A model generated the notes under the pieces. The model saw only the letters and a list, made by a program, of their open reading frames with translations, searched no databases and had not been told where the DNA came from. Source: Terana coerulea (lineage: Eukaryota; Basidiomycota; Agaricomycetes; Polyporales; Phanerochaetaceae). Taken from it: 46,886 nucleotides of DNA. Position 1 is the stretch's first letter. The number at the start of each line of letters is the position of its first letter. Both the position numbers and the translations under genes were made by a program. Location of the stretch: the NCBI GenBank assembly GCA_024811115.1, contig JAKOGH010000666.1:1-46886 (forward strand). Direction: 5' to 3'. Positions 45,498 to 46,886 of this stretch are shown piece by piece.

Positions 45498-45930
45498 GTG
45501 CTGAACTCTGTTGTGCCACCCACTCGCTTTCGTGGGTCCGCCGTCCATGGCTCGCCGGCCTGCCGCCTTTGCCCTCTCGCCACAGCCCGCGCCGCCGATA
45601 ACATCACCGTGGGCCATTCCCTACCCCCTTGAAGACGACGATGGCTACACAGGCTCAGCGCTGCACAGAGTGTTTGATGCGGACCAGGTGGATGCTCCAG
45701 CAGAGGCAGTGGCGCTCGATGAGCCGAGGCAGGGCGGAGAGCAGGAGGACAACAAGAAGAGCTTCGCATGCTCTACATCTTCTTCAACCGCCGCATTGCT
45801 GGCTGCTCCTGCATAAGAGCAAGGGTCACGCCCCCTATGCTATATACGTGCAGCAGCTTGAAGAAGCATGCAGGTACTACTACTCAGTGAATAGCTGCAC
45901 ACATGTACATTAGTGGTCTCCATGATTAAT
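45498..45930. other. Flank with an unassigned open frame
   Basis: Contains a 101-codon plus frame (45511-45816) of low complexity and no recognised domain. Probably non-coding. Confidence 0.3.
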
Positions 45931-46020
45931 CACATTTACTTGCATCTGCTAACATTTGCTTGCATTTCCTAGCGTTTGGTGGCGTTTGCTTGCATTCCTT
46001 CGCGTTTTCATGCATTTAGT
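45931..46020 (+). repeat. Decamer tandem array, nine units
   Basis: Nine consecutive 10-bp units of consensus tgcatttgct, in perfect register (cacatttact, tgcatctgct, aacatttgct, tgcatttcct, agcgtttggt, ggcgtttgct, tgcattcctt, cgcgttttca, tgcatttagt). The C-R-T core (units positions 3-5) is nearly constant while the flanking bases vary. Confidence 0.85.
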
Positions 46021-46216
46021 CACATCAGGATTCAGCCTACAGTCCTTCACATTTGTGATGGTCCATAGGGCTCAGGGCATCTTGCAGCCAAGGGGTAATG
46101 TGCATCAAATAAATCAATTCAACGCGTTAAGGACAGCAGAGCGAGCTTGGGCTTTAAGTGTGCAGATCCGGGCGGTAGTGTCACATGTGAGAGAATGGCA
46201 CTGCGGAACCCAAGAG

Positions 46217-46672
46217 ATAAATCCCGGGGATTTATGGTGTAAACACGTGGTGGTCTGAAACAAAATGGCCAGCGTAAGTCACGCGCATTAATTAGATATT
46301 CCTTTTGGGAGATATATCCCTTAAATGAACACGTAAATCTACCCGACTAACTCTATATCCTTCCCCGATAACTCACAGAGCTTTACTCTGAGAATAAATC
46401 CCTCATATCTCTCATAGCTTTTCTGTGGATTTATAATGGGCACATTACTTGTAGGCAACAAGATAAATTGACTAGATGAATAAAAAACAAGTCACACATG
46501 TATCCAGCATGAACTAGGCAGAGGTCTTCAGAATACATCTGTGGGATTTATTGTGGCAATATAATCCACCTAACGCAGTGAGAGATATTGAGGACATATG
46601 GTTGATGTAAGTAAGATAAAGAACACAGATATATTCATCATAAATCATACCGCATATCTCCAGAATAAATCC
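46217..46672. repeat. Cluster of ATAAATCC motifs including a palindrome
   Basis: Six copies of ATAAATCC or its complement lie in about 455 bp. Two form a palindrome, ATAAATCCC-G-GGGATTTAT (46217-46235); the others are at 46394, 46427, 46544 and 46665. The surrounding sequence to the window end is AT-rich and non-coding in appearance. Confidence 0.6.
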
Positions 46673-46886
46673 AGCAGGACCTCGGACACTTAGAAGCAAA
46701 GATGTCTGCAGAATATAGTAGTTAGTTGCATTCAACATAAGCCTTTTGACTATGGACACTAAACACACAATATTAATGTGCATTGGTAGATTCACATACA
46801 ATTGCAAATCTAGTGAAAGCTATCAACTTTTGTATACTTTGCACAATGGCAGCATATTTATAGAACTTTGTTGCCCAGTTAACGAC

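Noticed and set aside
1..46886. CRISPR arrays, bacterial operons, riboswitches, Shine-Dalgarno sites
   Set aside because: The window is eukaryotic with spliced genes; no regularly spaced direct repeats of CRISPR type were seen.

Overview
The window looks like nuclear DNA of a mushroom-forming basidiomycete (Agaricomycetes). It has dense genes split by many short introns, mostly 46-70 nt with GTRNGT donors and CTNAY-like branch sites. Its families are typical of that class: a C2-NACHT-WD40 NLR, a FunK1 kinase remnant, BTB/POZ proteins, F-box proteins, a multi-exon P450, a large divergent G-alpha, and a 7-TM family I associate with Agaricomycetes. There are no prokaryotic or viral features.

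Layout. 1-5133 (-): NLR-type protein whose WD40 propeller runs off the left edge, with many single-base frame breaks. 5134-7044: no gene I can support. 7045-7671 (-): FunK1 kinase remnant. 8024-10425 (-): intact 8-exon protein farnesyltransferase beta subunit. 10426-11114: shared upstream region of two divergent genes. 11115-14175 (+): BTB protein with a long acidic N-terminus. 14542-15884 (-): 7-TM membrane protein. 17878-21517 (-): long gene that appears to fuse a Zn(II)2Cys6 finger to a BTB module paralogous to the one at 13 kb. 22006-23685 (-): single-exon F-box protein. 25002-26464 (-): lectin-like protein whose best model needs a 7-nt microexon. 27264-27713 (-): small unknown gene. 27741-28724 (-): second F-box protein. 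29227-31270 (-): 11-exon P450. 31726-33493 (-): tRNase Z with an RG/GH-rich tail. 34533-37336 (-): 13-exon large G-alpha. 38254-41840 (-): homeodomain-like transcription factor with a duplicated H-x3-H-x7-C-x2-C motif and an in-frame stop. 41.8-46.9 kb: gene-poor accessory block holding a 674-bp inverted duplication, a tRNA-like sequence, a decamer tandem array and an AT-rich tail.

Functional links. Apart from the two BTB genes, which are clearly related, the genes do not form an evident pathway. Farnesyltransferase and G-alpha both touch signalling, but nothing here ties them together. Many genes lie on the minus strand in a head-to-tail series from 17.9 to 41.8 kb.

Caveat. Exon models were built by hand from splice signals and phase. 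The farnesyltransferase, lectin-like, F-box, P450, tRNase Z and G-alpha models sum to a multiple of three with no correction. The NLR, both BTB genes, the 7-TM gene and the homeodomain-like gene need one or more single-base corrections, several of them at homopolymers, so sequencing error and real decay cannot be separated here.
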